Source of the DNA: Actinomyces oris
GTDB lineage: Bacteria; Actinomycetota; Actinomycetes; Actinomycetales; Actinomycetaceae
DNA: 64,000 nt
NCBI RefSeq assembly: GCF_001553935.1
Contig: NZ_CP014232.1
Span: 2,852,001-2,916,000, forward strand
Direction: 5' to 3'
Positions 41,811 to 53,481 of this stretch are shown piece by piece; the stretch's first letter is position 1; each line of letters opens with the position of its first letter. Below the pieces are notes generated by a model. The model was not told the origin of the DNA and did not search any database. It was given only the letters and a program-made list of their open reading frames with translations. The position numbers and the translations under genes were made by a program.

Positions 41811-42392
41811 CTACTGCTCGCCGAGAGCAACCAGGGCTGCATGCAGAGAGTCAACGAGCGTGGCAAAACTCACGTCAATGGGGGCATTCATGGCGAAGCC
41901 ACCGTGGACCTCGATATCCACGAAGCCATGGAGTGACGCCCGGGTCATTCGCACAGCGTCGATGATCCGATCCTCGGGGATGCGGTAGCCGGACAGCGCC
42001 GCGGTGACGATGGCAACCGTGCGTTGCGCAGCGGATGACCGTAGCGGACTCAGGCTCCCGTCCGAGGACTCGGCAGGGACCTGGGTCATCGGATAGAGCC
42101 CGGGGTGCGCGTGGGCGAAGCCTCGATAGGCGTCGGCAAGGGCTCGCAGGGCATCAGGCCCGGCCAACCCCATGACGGAGGCCGCCAGACGGTCGGCGAA
42201 CTCGTCCACCGCCCGCACGGAGACTCCTCGGACCAGGTCGCTCATTCCGGAGACATGCTTGTACAGGCTCGGCGGCGCGACTCCCAGATCGGCAGCCAGA
42301 CGACTCAGGGACAGTTCCTCAAGGCCGTGCTCGTCAACGATCTGCGCGGCTCGTTCCACCACGCGTTCGGCGCTCAGTCCTGCTCGTGGCAT
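41811..42392 (-). CDS. TetR-family regulator with WHG-type C-terminal domain
   Basis: A 193-aa TetR regulator. The helix-turn-helix is ELSLSRLAADLGVAPPSLYKHVSGMSDLVRGV (about residues 26–57). The C-terminal ASLHGFVDIEVHGGFAMNAPIDVSFATLVDSL is the TetR_C_33 (WHG) domain. Its ATG lies 19 nt inside the end of the alpha/beta-hydrolase gene, with GAGGAG upstream, so the two form an operon. The hydrolase or its substrate may be the regulated function. Confidence 0.85.
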   Translation of the reverse strand: MPRAGLSAERVVERAAQIVDEHGLEELSLSRLAADLGVAPPSLYKHVSGMSDLVRGVSVRAVDEFADRLAASVMGLAGPDALRALADAYRGFAHAHPGLYPMTQVPAESSDGSLSPLRSSAAQRTVAIVTAALSGYRIPEDRIIDAVRMTRASLHGFVDIEVHGGFAMNAPIDVSFATLVDSLHAALVALGEQ

Positions 42393-43294
42393 CGTGCACT
42401 CCTCACCTCTCCCCCCGCCGGCCTTGCCTCAGCATTGCCGGCGATCATACGCCGGGCGAAGTCGACCACCTGCGGCCCAACGAGGCCGGGGCGTTCCAGC
42501 ATCGGGGCGTGCCCCGCACCGGGAACGATGACAACCTCTCCCCCACCTCCACCAACAGCGCTTGCTACCCAGGCGGCCTCAGCCGCAGGGTCCTTCCAAT
42601 CTGGATCCTCCTGCCCCATAACCACGAGGGCGGGACAGTCCACCTTGTCCAGCCACGGGGAGACAACGCGGTGATCAGTACGAGTCGTCGCCCAGAAGGC
42701 GCGCCAGCGCCCCGGACGGCACAGCAAGCCCGTCAGACGCGTGGCCCGCTGCTGGGCATCAGGTAGACCGGGCCACAATCTGGCGGAGTAGCTGTTCCAC
42801 ACAGCAGGCCCCCAAGGGCGCATCAGCGCAGCCCCAAGCATGGCGCGCTGCACGAGCGTCCAGACTCGACTCTGCGGCCCACGCAGGAAGGGGCAGACGA
42901 GGACGAGCCCACACACCAGGTCAGGGCGACGCCCGCCGGCGATCACTGCAGCGGCTCCGGACATGGAGGCGCCCACAAGGATGGCGGGACCGGCGTCGAG
43001 AACCTCAATCAGGGCAATGAGGTCGGCTGCGGTGGCCTCATCGCCGTAGGCGGTGAAGGTCGCCGAGCTGTCCCCGTGACCGCGCAGATCCGCAGTGACG
43101 ACACGAAACCCCGCCTCGTTCAGGGACTGCGCCAGCGGCGTATAGACGTCCCGCACGTCCCCCATGGCCGGCGAGCAGACGACAAGCGGCCGACTACTCG
43201 GTACATCCGATCCGGCACTTGTTCCGACAGGTTCGTACACCTCGTAAGCGATGGTGCCGCCCGGCACCTCAAGTTGGCTAATAGTCATAGCCAT
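42374..43294 (-). CDS. Alpha/beta-fold hydrolase
   Basis: A hydrolase of about 306 aa. Nucleophile elbow is GASMSG (VGASMSGAAAVIAGG), the acid Asp region is LVVMGQEDPDWKDP, and the catalytic His lies in PGAGHAPMLERPG near the C-terminus. The oxyanion-hole region VCSPAMGDVRDVY follows the first strand. The start is uncertain: ATGs at 43294 and 43288 lack a ribosome site, and TTGACA-N17-ACTATT (43308–43280) could place transcription even further in, near a GTG at 43267. It is followed by an overlapping tetR gene. The substrate is unknown. Confidence 0.78.
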   Translation of the reverse strand: MAMTISQLEVPGGTIAYEVYEPVGTSAGSDVPSSRPLVVCSPAMGDVRDVYTPLAQSLNEAGFRVVTADLRGHGDSSATFTAYGDEATAADLIALIEVLDAGPAILVGASMSGAAAVIAGGRRPDLVCGLVLVCPFLRGPQSRVWTLVQRAMLGAALMRPWGPAVWNSYSARLWPGLPDAQQRATRLTGLLCRPGRWRAFWATTRTDHRVVSPWLDKVDCPALVVMGQEDPDWKDPAAEAAWVASAVGGGGGEVVIVPGAGHAPMLERPGLVGPQVVDFARRMIAGNAEARPAGGEVRSARCHEQD

Positions 43295-43297
43295 AAA

Positions 43298-43312
43298 GTT
43301 ACTGTCAATAAC
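43298..43312 (-). promoter_or_regulatory. Imperfect palindrome and -35 box upstream of hydrolase–tetR operon
   Basis: GTTATTGACAGTAAC (minus strand) is an imperfect palindrome with GTTA/TAAC arms and contains a consensus TTGACA -35 hexamer. An ACTATT -10 follows after 17 nt. Such a site suits autoregulation by the co-transcribed TetR protein. Inferred from position. Confidence 0.4.
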
Positions 43313-43383
43313 CTCTGGGGGCAAGCAGCCCTTCCAGACCTGATCTCAGGCCAAGGAGGCACTCACCATCGTGCCCATCAACA

Positions 43384-43425
43384 ACAACGCGGGGCGATCG
43401 CTGATCTGCGATCGCCCCGCGTTGT
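43384..43425 (-). terminator. Strong hairpin terminator after aconitase
   Basis: A perfect 18-bp stem (43384–43401 with 43408–43425) with a TGATCT loop lies 15 nt after the acnA stop codon on the minus strand. It separates acnA from the hydrolase operon. Confidence 0.75.
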
Positions 43426-43439
43426 CAACGCACGAGGTC

Positions 43440-46112
<2,673 letters not shown>

Positions 46113-46350
46113 CGGGGCTCACTTCCAGTTGTCGTACCGATCCGGCTCGCTGCACCACCACGGGTCTGTCACGCGGACCTGCGTTGACAGACAGGCGGAG
46201 GCTGCGCGGATGCTCCGGAGTGGACCGTAGCCCACGGCGTGTCATCCGTTGTCAATACGTAGGGAAGGTTGGCCAAACTCGGTGTGTGGGCGGGCGCCCC
46301 GGGGACGCATTTGGTGATGCCGGCCGCACGCAACCCCACTGACCACCCGT

Positions 46351-47748
46351 TCAGGAGCGCTCGAGTACCGCGATCGTCTCGAAGTGGTGGGTGTGCGGGA
46401 ACATGTCCAGCGCGCTCATGGAGCCCAGCGTGTAGCCCGAGCGCAGGAGGGTTCCCAGGTCCCGGGCCAGCGCCGCCGGGTCGCAGGCCACTAGGACGAT
46501 CCGCTCGGCCCCCAGGGCGCCGACGGCCTCGATGACCTCGCACCCAGCCCCTTGCCTCGGCGGGTCGAGAACGACGACGTCGGGGCGGCCACCGGTGAAG
46601 GAGCCGGCGAGCTCGCGCACCGAGCGGGCGCTCACGCGACCCGAGGCCAGGCGTGCGGTGGGGTGGTCATGCAGGGTGCGGCGGGCGTCGCGAACGGCCT
46701 GCTCATTGCCCTCCAGGGACAGGACCTGACCGCGGTCCCCCGCCAGGGCGGCCAGCGGCAGGGTGAACAGGCCGGCCCCCGAGTAGAGCTCCAGGACGCG
46801 GCTACCCGCGGCGCCCTCTAGGTCCTCCCTCAGGGCGCCGCGCACGACGCGCTCGACGAGCATCCGGGGGGCGTCGACGTGGACCTGCCAGAAGCCCTCT
46901 GCATGGACGGAGTAAGTCAGCTCCCCCAGCCCCAGGGCGGAGGCGTCCACGACCTCCCGGACTCGGCGCCGTCCGGTGCTGCGGGCCTGGGAGGTCAGGA
47001 GTCGATCGTCGAGCAGGACGACGGGCTCACCGCCGCTGGGGGCGATGGCCTCGATACGCATGCCGGGCCGGTAGTGGGCGCGCCAGCGGGAGCGCTCCAG
47101 CAGCCCGATCTCGGTGATGGCGTCAACCGCCAGGGGCAGGCTGCGCAGGGGCAGGACCGTCCCGGAGCGGAAGGCATGCATGCCGGGCCGGCCGTCCTCA
47201 CCGACCGTCAGGCTCACGCGGGTGCGGGTGGCGGTTCCGGCCAGGGCACGCCGCCGGGCGCTGTTGGAGGCCTGGGCCGCGGCGTCGGTGGGCATGGGCT
47301 CGATCGGCACGGCGGCAGCGGCGGAGGCCTCAGGCAGGGCGGCGACGGCGTCGGCCACCTCCTGCCCGCCGATCCGGCGCAGGCAGTCGGCCAGGACCCA
47401 GCGCTTCCAGGTGCGCTGGGCGTCCAGGGCCACGTGGGCGAGCTCTCCCCCACCCACGCCGGCCGGGCCGGCCTCGGGCCAGACGGACTCGACGCGGTCC
47501 GGGGAGGCCTGGAGGATCTCAACGGCGTCGGCGCGCCAGGTCCGCGAGGTCATCTCGGTCAGGCGGGCCCGCACGGTCTCACCGGGCAGGGCGTGGCGCA
47601 CGAAGATGACCCGGCCGCCCGGGTCGTCCACGGGGCGGGCCACGCAGTGCCCGCCGTGCGCAGGGGCCCCCACCGCCAGGGTCAGCTCGCGCGGCTCGCC
47701 ACGGCTGGGGGCGGGCTGGTCTGCGCTCCGGCTGGGCTGGGGGGTCAT
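46351..47748 (-). CDS. TRAM-domain RNA (uracil-5-)methyltransferase (RumA/TrmA family)
   Basis: A 465-aa SAM-dependent methyltransferase. The N-terminal TRAM domain (LTLAVGAPAHGGHCVARPVDDPGGRVIFVRHALPGETVRARL) binds RNA. The Rossmann motif VLELYSGAGLFTLPLA binds SAM. DPPRQGAG contains the catalytic-domain DPPR motif, and the nucleophile Cys is in VACDPAALARDLGTL. It methylates uridine in rRNA or tRNA. The Fe-S cysteines of RumA are not obvious. The ATG at 47748 overlaps the stop codon of the upstream transporter (ATGA). Confidence 0.88.
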   Translation of the reverse strand: MTPQPSRSADQPAPSRGEPRELTLAVGAPAHGGHCVARPVDDPGGRVIFVRHALPGETVRARLTEMTSRTWRADAVEILQASPDRVESVWPEAGPAGVGGGELAHVALDAQRTWKRWVLADCLRRIGGQEVADAVAALPEASAAAAVPIEPMPTDAAAQASNSARRRALAGTATRTRVSLTVGEDGRPGMHAFRSGTVLPLRSLPLAVDAITEIGLLERSRWRAHYRPGMRIEAIAPSGGEPVVLLDDRLLTSQARSTGRRRVREVVDASALGLGELTYSVHAEGFWQVHVDAPRMLVERVVRGALREDLEGAAGSRVLELYSGAGLFTLPLAALAGDRGQVLSLEGNEQAVRDARRTLHDHPTARLASGRVSARSVRELAGSFTGGRPDVVVLDPPRQGAGCEVIEAVGALGAERIVLVACDPAALARDLGTLLRSGYTLGSMSALDMFPHTHHFETIAVLERS

Positions 47749-49862
47749 CGATTCTCCTGGGGGTCGGCACCGACGCCGCCGGTGCCGGCGGGGCTGTGCT
47801 GGTCGAGGTGGCTGAGGTGACTGAGATGGCTATCGACGTGACGGCGCATGGCGACGTCGGCGTCGATGATCCCCTCGGCGGTGCGGGCCCGCACGCCGTG
47901 GTGGATGTGCCGTTGTCCGGGCAGTCCCAGCTGCCAGGGCACGGAGGCCACGACGACCCCGGGGGTGAACAGCAGGACGGTCTTGAGGCGCAGGGCGGTC
48001 TGGTTGTGGAGGATCTGCTCCCACCAGTGGCGCACGATGTACTCGGGCAGGAAGACGACGACGAGGTCTCGGGGGGACTCCCGGCGCACCGAGCGGACGT
48101 AGTTGATGACCGGGCGGGTGATGTCCCGGTAGGGGGAGTCCAGGACCGTCAGGGGCACGGCGATGTCGGCCTCCTCCCAGGCGTCCAGGAGATGCTCGGC
48201 GCCGCCGTCACCGGTGTCCACTGTCAGGGCCTCCAGGACGGTGGGGTGCGTCGACTGGGCGTAGGTCAGGGCCCGCAGCGTGGGCTGGTGGAGGCGGGAG
48301 GCCAGGACGATGGCGTGGACATGGGCCGGCAGGACGCGGGCGTCGTGGAGGTCGGAGATGGCCACCTCCTCGCTGACTCGGCGGTAGTGGCGGCGGATCC
48401 GGTTCATCACCAGGTAGAGCAGCGCCATGATCGTCAGGGTGATCCAGGCTCCCCGGGTGAGCTTGGTGAGCAGGACGATGACCAGGACCGTCCCGGTGCC
48501 CAGCACGCCGATGGAGTTGATGATGCGGGCGCGGTGCATGCGTGAGCGGGCCCGCGGCTCAGTGGCGATGGTCAGCTCGCGTGTCCAGTGGCGCACCATG
48601 CCCACCTGGGAGAGCGTGAAGGAGATGAACACGCCCACGATGTAGAGCTGGATGAGGCGGGTCGTGTTGGCCTCGAAGCCGATGAGGAAGGCCACGGCCC
48701 CCAGCCACAGGACGATGATGCCGTTGGAGAAGGCCAGGCGGTCGCCGCGCTGGGAGAGCTGGCGGGGCAGGAACTCGTCACGGGCCAGGACACTGGCCAG
48801 CACCGGGAACCCGTTGAAGGCGGTGTTGGCGGCCAGGACCAGGATCAGCCCGGTGACGGTGGCGACCAGGTAGAACATCGGGCGGAAGCCGGAGAAGACG
48901 GTGGCGGCGATCTGTCCGATCGCGGGGTCCTGGTGGTAGCTGTCCCCGACCGGGACGCCGTTGTGCAGGAGCTGGTGGGCCGGGTCCTCCACCATGCGCA
49001 CGCCGACGGCGCCGGCCAGGTGGATGACGCTCATGAGCATCAGTGCGGCGATTCCTCCCAGGAGCAGCAGCGTGGTAGCGGCGTTGCGGGACTTGGGGCG
49101 CTGGAAGCTGGGCACGCCGTTGGAGATCGCCTCCACGCCGGTCAGGGCCGCGCACCCCGAGGAGAAGGCCCGCAGGACCAGGAAGCCTCCGGCCAGGCCG
49201 GTCAGGCCATGCTCCCAGCCGGCGTGAGTGACGACGTCGAAGCCGGCGGACTCGGCCCGCCCCAGGGTCCCGGTCAGCTCCTGGACGAGGCCGGCGACGG
49301 CCATGATGCCGATGACACCCATGTACAGGTAGGTGGGGATGGCAAAGGCCCGGCCCGACTCGCGCGAGCCGCGCATGTTGAGCACGGCCAGGACGGTGAC
49401 GACCGCGACGGCGATCTCCACCTTGTAGGGGACCAGGGCGGGCAGGGCGGCCGCGAGGTAGGAGGTGCCCGAGGACACTGAGACCGCAACGGTCAGGACA
49501 TAGTCGCTCAGCAGGGCCGAGGCCACCAGGAGCCCGGCGTGGGAGCCGAGGTTGGCCGAGACCACCTCGTAGTCGCCGCCGCCCGAGGGGTAGGCGTGAA
49601 CGGTTTGACGGTAGGAGGCCACGACGACGGCCAGGACGCCGACGACGGCCAGGGCCACCCACGGCGACAGGGAGGTGGCCACCACACCGGCCACGGCCAA
49701 CGTGATGAGCACCTCATCGGGGGCGTAGCCCACGGAGGACAGGGCGTCGGAGGCGAATACCGGAAGGGCGATCCTCTTGGGCAGGAGCGTCTCCCCCAGA
49801 GCTCCGCTGGGAACAGGACGGCCGACGAGAAGCCGCTTGATGCGGTCTGCGAAGTCACGCAC
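47745..49862 (-). CDS. KimA-like (APC superfamily) K+ transporter
   Basis: A 705-aa protein with about 12 membrane segments (residues 40–470) and a cytosolic C-terminal domain of about 230 residues. The N-terminus KRLLVGRPVPSGALGE followed by LPKRIALPVFASDALSSVGYAPDEVLITL matches the KimA (YdaO) potassium importers, although such genes are often annotated only as amino-acid permease. Two TrkA (RCK) genes lie divergently 49 nt away, which fits potassium transport. GTG at 49862 lies 8 nt after TAACAT (leaderless). Confidence 0.8.
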   Translation of the reverse strand: MRDFADRIKRLLVGRPVPSGALGETLLPKRIALPVFASDALSSVGYAPDEVLITLAVAGVVATSLSPWVALAVVGVLAVVVASYRQTVHAYPSGGGDYEVVSANLGSHAGLLVASALLSDYVLTVAVSVSSGTSYLAAALPALVPYKVEIAVAVVTVLAVLNMRGSRESGRAFAIPTYLYMGVIGIMAVAGLVQELTGTLGRAESAGFDVVTHAGWEHGLTGLAGGFLVLRAFSSGCAALTGVEAISNGVPSFQRPKSRNAATTLLLLGGIAALMLMSVIHLAGAVGVRMVEDPAHQLLHNGVPVGDSYHQDPAIGQIAATVFSGFRPMFYLVATVTGLILVLAANTAFNGFPVLASVLARDEFLPRQLSQRGDRLAFSNGIIVLWLGAVAFLIGFEANTTRLIQLYIVGVFISFTLSQVGMVRHWTRELTIATEPRARSRMHRARIINSIGVLGTGTVLVIVLLTKLTRGAWITLTIMALLYLVMNRIRRHYRRVSEEVAISDLHDARVLPAHVHAIVLASRLHQPTLRALTYAQSTHPTVLEALTVDTGDGGAEHLLDAWEEADIAVPLTVLDSPYRDITRPVINYVRSVRRESPRDLVVVFLPEYIVRHWWEQILHNQTALRLKTVLLFTPGVVVASVPWQLGLPGQRHIHHGVRARTAEGIIDADVAMRRHVDSHLSHLSHLDQHSPAGTGGVGADPQENR

Positions 49863-49911
49863 GTCTCCAGATGTTACGTCCGCGGCCCGACAACGGAGTA
49901 CCGTCCTCCTC

Positions 49912-50577
49912 GTGCACTTCGTCATCATGGGTTGTGGGCGCGTGGGAGCGTCCATGGCTGTTCAGCTCGACCGTATGGGGCACTCGGTGTCCGTCATCGA
50001 CCGCTCCTCGGACTCTTTCCGCCGCCTGCCCTCGGACTTCAACGGCCGCAAGGTCAAGGGTGTCGGTTACGACCGCGACGCCTTGGAGCAGGCGGGCATT
50101 GATGAGGCCTACGCCTTCGTGGCCGTGTCCAACGGGGACAACTCCAACATCGTGGCTGCGCGCGTGGCCAGGGAGAGCTTCGGCGTGGACAACGTCGTCG
50201 CCCGGATCTATGACTCGCGGCGGGCCGATGTCTACGAGCGCCTGGGCATCCCCACAGTGGCCACCGTGCGTCAGACGGCCGACCAGATGATGCGCCGCAT
50301 CCTGCCGGGCTCCAGTGCCCGCGAGCTCGAGGACCCCTCGGGCACGGTGGCTCTCATCCAGCCCAATGCCTCCCCGCAGTGGGTCGGTACGACGATCGGG
50401 GTGTTGGAGGACCGCCTCAGAGTGCGGGTGGCCTGGATCTCACGCGATGCCACGGCGCTGCTGCCTGAGGCCGCCACCGTCATCCAGGAGCACGACCGAC
50501 TGCACCTGGCGGTGAGCACCGACCGTATCGGCCAGGTCCGCCGCGCCCTGTCACACGCCCCGACCCAGGAGGCCTGA
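49912..50577 (+). CDS. TrkA-family potassium regulatory subunit (CeoB-like)
   Basis: A 221-aa RCK protein: the N-terminal Rossmann domain MHFVIMGCGRVGASMAVQLDRMGHSVSVIDRSS binds NAD(H), nucleotides or cyclic-di-AMP-responsive ligands, and a C-terminal RCK_C domain follows (residues about 135–215). It regulates K+ transport. GTG at 49912 is supported by TACCGT (49899–49904), 7 nt upstream (leaderless). It is followed after 3 nt by a second TrkA gene and divergent from the KimA-like transporter. Confidence 0.88.
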   Translation: MHFVIMGCGRVGASMAVQLDRMGHSVSVIDRSSDSFRRLPSDFNGRKVKGVGYDRDALEQAGIDEAYAFVAVSNGDNSNIVAARVARESFGVDNVVARIYDSRRADVYERLGIPTVATVRQTADQMMRRILPGSSARELEDPSGTVALIQPNASPQWVGTTIGVLEDRLRVRVAWISRDATALLPEAATVIQEHDRLHLAVSTDRIGQVRRALSHAPTQEA

Positions 50578-50580
50578 GCC

Positions 50581-51243
50581 ATGCAGATCGTCATCGCCGG
50601 AGCCGGATCCGTGGGCCGTTCCATCGCCCGCGAGCTCATCAGCCACGGCCACGAGGTCACCCTCGTCGACCGTTCCACCGAGGCCATGCGCATCGCCTCG
50701 GTCCCGCAGGCCGACTGGCAGCTGGCCGACGCCTGCGACATCGACGCCCTGGAGCGCGCCGGGGCTGAGACCTGCGACGTTATCGTGGCCGCCACCGGGG
50801 ATGACAAGGCCAACCTGGTCATCTCCCTGCTGGCCAAGACCGAGTACGGGGTGCCGCGCACGGTCGCGCGCGTCAACAACCCCAAGAGCGAGTGGCTCTT
50901 CGATGAGACCTGGGGCGTGGACGTGGCCGTGTCCACCCCGCGCTTCATGACGGCCCTGGTGGAGGAGGCCGTCAGTGTCGGCAGCCTGGTGAGCATCTTC
51001 CACTTCCACCAGTCGGGCGCCTCCATGCACGAACTGACCCTGCCGGAGGACTCACCGGTCATTGGCGAGCTCGTCACCGACATCGAGCTGCCGCCCCACA
51101 CGGTGCTGGCCGCGATCCTGCGCGACTACCGCCCCATCACACCGGACCGCGACGAGCGCTTCGAGCGCGGCGACGAGCTCATCTTCCTCACGGCGCGGGA
51201 GGGAGAGTCCAGCCTGAAGGAGCTGCCCCTCATCTTCACGTGA
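50581..51243 (+). CDS. TrkA-family potassium regulatory subunit (CeoC-like)
   Basis: A 220-aa RCK protein. MQIVIAGAGSVGRSIARELISHGHEVTLVDRS is the N-terminal Rossmann motif, and DKANLVISLLAKTEYGVPRTVARVNNPKSEWLF is typical of TrkA N-domains; the C-domain covers about residues 140–220. It probably forms heteromeric or paired complexes with the preceding TrkA. The ribosome site is AGGAGG. Confidence 0.88.
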   Translation: MQIVIAGAGSVGRSIARELISHGHEVTLVDRSTEAMRIASVPQADWQLADACDIDALERAGAETCDVIVAATGDDKANLVISLLAKTEYGVPRTVARVNNPKSEWLFDETWGVDVAVSTPRFMTALVEEAVSVGSLVSIFHFHQSGASMHELTLPEDSPVIGELVTDIELPPHTVLAAILRDYRPITPDRDERFERGDELIFLTAREGESSLKELPLIFT

Positions 51244-51255
51244 CGGTGGGCGGTG

Positions 51256-52032
51256 CTACCGCTCGACGGGAGCCTGGGCCTGGGCGATCCGGCTGGGGGC
51301 CACCAGCAGCCAGATGAACCACAGGGTCACGGCGTACAGCGGCACGCCCAGGATGAGGCGGGCCGCTCCGAGGTAGGACACGGCCTGGGCTCCGGCCAGG
51401 TAGAGGGGCACCTCAACGACGAGCCGCAGGGCGAACATGAGCGTCAGGACCCAGGTGCCCGCGTGGTAGCGGCGCCGAACATGGCGCAGGGCCGGCTCGG
51501 TGCGCCAGGCCGAGGGCAGTGCAGCGGGGTCGTCGTCGGCCTGTGGAGTCTCGGCGCGACCCGAGTCCCGGCTCGCCTGGCCTCCCTCGGCGTGAGCCGA
51601 CTCGTCGGTGACGCGATGCCACAGAGTCATGAGGGCGCCCACGATCGGCCAGCCGATGAGCAGGGAGACCAGGCAGGCGACCAGCCAGGCCGCGTTGATC
51701 ATGAGGCCGGTGGCGTAGAAGTTGGAGGCGTCGCCACTACGCCAGGCCCACAGGGCCGAGACCAGGACCAGCGCAATCCCACCGACGACCTGAGCAGGGG
51801 ACTGACGCTGTACCAGGCGGGCCACGAAGCAGATGGCGCTGATGGCCAGGGAGGCGATCAGGGCCGCCACCAGTGCGACGGGCCGCACCGCCATGACCAG
51901 GACGAACATGAGGGTGGGCACCACTGACTCGAGGATGCCGCGCCACCCGCCCACGGCGGCCATGGCGTCGAAGCGCTCGGAGTCGATGGCCCCCAGCCCC
52001 GTACGGGTGGTTCCAGTGGAACGGCTGCTCAT
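51256..52032 (-). CDS. DUF3159 membrane protein
   Basis: A 258-aa protein with about six membrane helices, split by a hydrophilic loop (ESAHAEGGQASRDSGRAETPQADDD). The N-terminal VPTLMFVLVMAVRPVALVAALIASL and the QRQSPAQVVGGIALVLVSALWAWRSGDASNFYATGLMINAAWL block identify DUF3159, an actinobacterial family of unknown function that recurs beside TrkA genes. AAGGA precedes the ATG at 52032. It is downstream of the OB-fold gene on the same strand. Confidence 0.85.
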   Translation of the reverse strand: MSSRSTGTTRTGLGAIDSERFDAMAAVGGWRGILESVVPTLMFVLVMAVRPVALVAALIASLAISAICFVARLVQRQSPAQVVGGIALVLVSALWAWRSGDASNFYATGLMINAAWLVACLVSLLIGWPIVGALMTLWHRVTDESAHAEGGQASRDSGRAETPQADDDPAALPSAWRTEPALRHVRRRYHAGTWVLTLMFALRLVVEVPLYLAGAQAVSYLGAARLILGVPLYAVTLWFIWLLVAPSRIAQAQAPVER

Positions 52033-52065
52033 TCGATGGTCCTTCCCGCAGGTGGCTGCCGGTTG

Positions 52066-52443
52066 CTACTGCCCCGGCCCCAGCAGGCGATAGGCGGGGT
52101 TGTGGATCTGCTGGCGGTGGGTGCCGTCGGCGACCCTCCCCTCAGCGAGGAGGTGGGCCCCCGGCTTGATGCCGGGGATGCGTCGCCGACCCCACCACAC
52201 CAGGTCAATGCTGCCAGTGCCGTCATAGAGCTGCCCGACGAGGATGGGCTTGTCCTGGCTCGAGCGGTAGGTGACCGCCTGAAGCACACCGGAGACGCAG
52301 GTCCGCTGGCGCGAGGTGAGTGAGCCGATCGGATCGGTGCCCCGTCGGCTGGCGGAGCGCTCCTCATCCTCGGCCTCCAAGTGCTCGCGGCTGGTGCGCA
52401 GTGATTCGTAGAGCCGCTTGACCCGCGCCGACAGCACCCCCAT
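52066..52443 (-). CDS. OB-fold nucleic-acid-binding domain protein
   Basis: A 125-aa protein with a basic N-terminus and an OB-fold pattern typical of RecG-type/aspartyl-tRNA-synthetase OB domains: VSGVLQAVTYRSSQDKPILVGQLYDGTGSIDLVWWGRRRIPGIKPGAHLLAEGRV. It probably binds DNA or RNA. The ATG follows the DUF3710 stop codon with no gap (TAAATG), so translation is coupled. Confidence 0.85.
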   Translation of the reverse strand: MGVLSARVKRLYESLRTSREHLEAEDEERSASRRGTDPIGSLTSRQRTCVSGVLQAVTYRSSQDKPILVGQLYDGTGSIDLVWWGRRRIPGIKPGAHLLAEGRVADGTHRQQIHNPAYRLLGPGQ

Positions 52444-53148
52444 TTAACGCACTTCGGCGATGGTCGGGCCGGGTGCCAGCGGGTCGATGCCTGGCAGGTC
52501 CTCGGCCTCAGGGCCGGCTGCGGCTCCGGGCGCGTGCAGGGGCAGGATCTCACGGGGCGGACGGGCCTGGCCGTCGCGCACGACGACGATTCCGCGCAGC
52601 ACCTCCCGCAGCGCCTGGGCGGAGTGCTCGGAGGAGGCGGCGGGCCCCTGAAGGACGCCGCGCAGGAACCAGCGGGGGCCGTCGATCCCCAGGAACCGGA
52701 TCGTGCCGGTCGCCATCGTGCCGTCGGGACCGCGCATGGGCAGGTGCGCGATCAGCTCGGTGCCGTGCTCCCCGTCGCTCTCCTCGTAGCGGGCGCCGTT
52801 CCCGGCGAGCTCGTTGGCGATGTCGCCGCGCAGCTCGTCCCAGATGCCCGCGGTGCGCGGCGCGGCGAAGGCTCGCAGCTCGAGCGCCGAGCCGCCCAGC
52901 GCCAGGACGACGGCGGTGACGGTGCCGTCGGGCGCCTGCTCCAGACGCAGCTGCATCCCGTCAACGGCCGGGACCTGCAGCGCCCCCAGGTCGATACGGG
53001 GCACCTCCTCCTGGTCCTCGGGCAGCTCACTGAGGTCCCAGGGGCCGGGGGCGGCCTCGTCGAGGTCGTCGTCGCCGGGGTCGCGCCCGAGAATGGACTC
53101 GTCAGAATCGGTGGTTGCGTCGTCACGACGGCGCGAGAACAGTCCCAT
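52444..53148 (-). CDS. DUF3710 protein
   Basis: A 234-aa cytoplasmic protein. The N-terminal 40 residues are acidic and disordered-looking (MGLFSRRRDDATTDSDES…GPWD). The core has PRIDLGALQVPAVDGMQLRLE and RFLGIDGPRWFLRGVLQGPAA, conserved in the actinobacterial DUF3710 family. Function is unknown. AGGAGA precedes the ATG. It belongs to a conserved gene block between DUF4193 and the OB-fold gene. Confidence 0.87.
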   Translation of the reverse strand: MGLFSRRRDDATTDSDESILGRDPGDDDLDEAAPGPWDLSELPEDQEEVPRIDLGALQVPAVDGMQLRLEQAPDGTVTAVVLALGGSALELRAFAAPRTAGIWDELRGDIANELAGNGARYEESDGEHGTELIAHLPMRGPDGTMATGTIRFLGIDGPRWFLRGVLQGPAASSEHSAQALREVLRGIVVVRDGQARPPREILPLHAPGAAAGPEAEDLPGIDPLAPGPTIAEVR

Positions 53149-53175
53149 GGGGATCTCCTGAGTTGGGTGGGAGCG

Positions 53176-53481
53176 TCAGCCGGCGCAGTCGGCGCACACC
53201 GGAAGACCGGTCGCCTCGTCGACGAAGGCCAGCTGGCTGCGGTGATGGACGAGGAAGCACTCCGAGCAGGTGAACTCGTCCTCGAGCTGCGGAACGACGT
53301 GAACGCTCAGCTCCTCACGGGACAGGTCCGCCCCGGGAAGCTCAAAGCCCTCAGCGGCCTCGTTCTCGTCCTCCTCGATCGCGGCGGACGACTGGTCCTT
53401 CTGCCGCGAGGTCAGCTCTTCGATGGAATCGGCCTCGGGCTCGTCATCATTCTTGCGCGGGGCGTCGTAGTCGGTCGCCAT
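53176..53481 (-). CDS. DUF4193 zinc-ribbon-like protein
   Basis: A 101-aa acidic protein. Residues 1–60 are charged (TDYDAPRKNDDEPEADSIEEL). The C-terminal 30 residues contain CSEC and CADC, likely one zinc-binding ribbon. The family is confined to actinobacteria and of unknown function. It is divergent from sepH and starts the DUF4193–DUF3710–OB–DUF3159 block. Confidence 0.87.
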   Translation of the reverse strand: MATDYDAPRKNDDEPEADSIEELTSRQKDQSSAAIEEDENEAAEGFELPGADLSREELSVHVVPQLEDEFTCSECFLVHHRSQLAFVDEATGLPVCADCAG

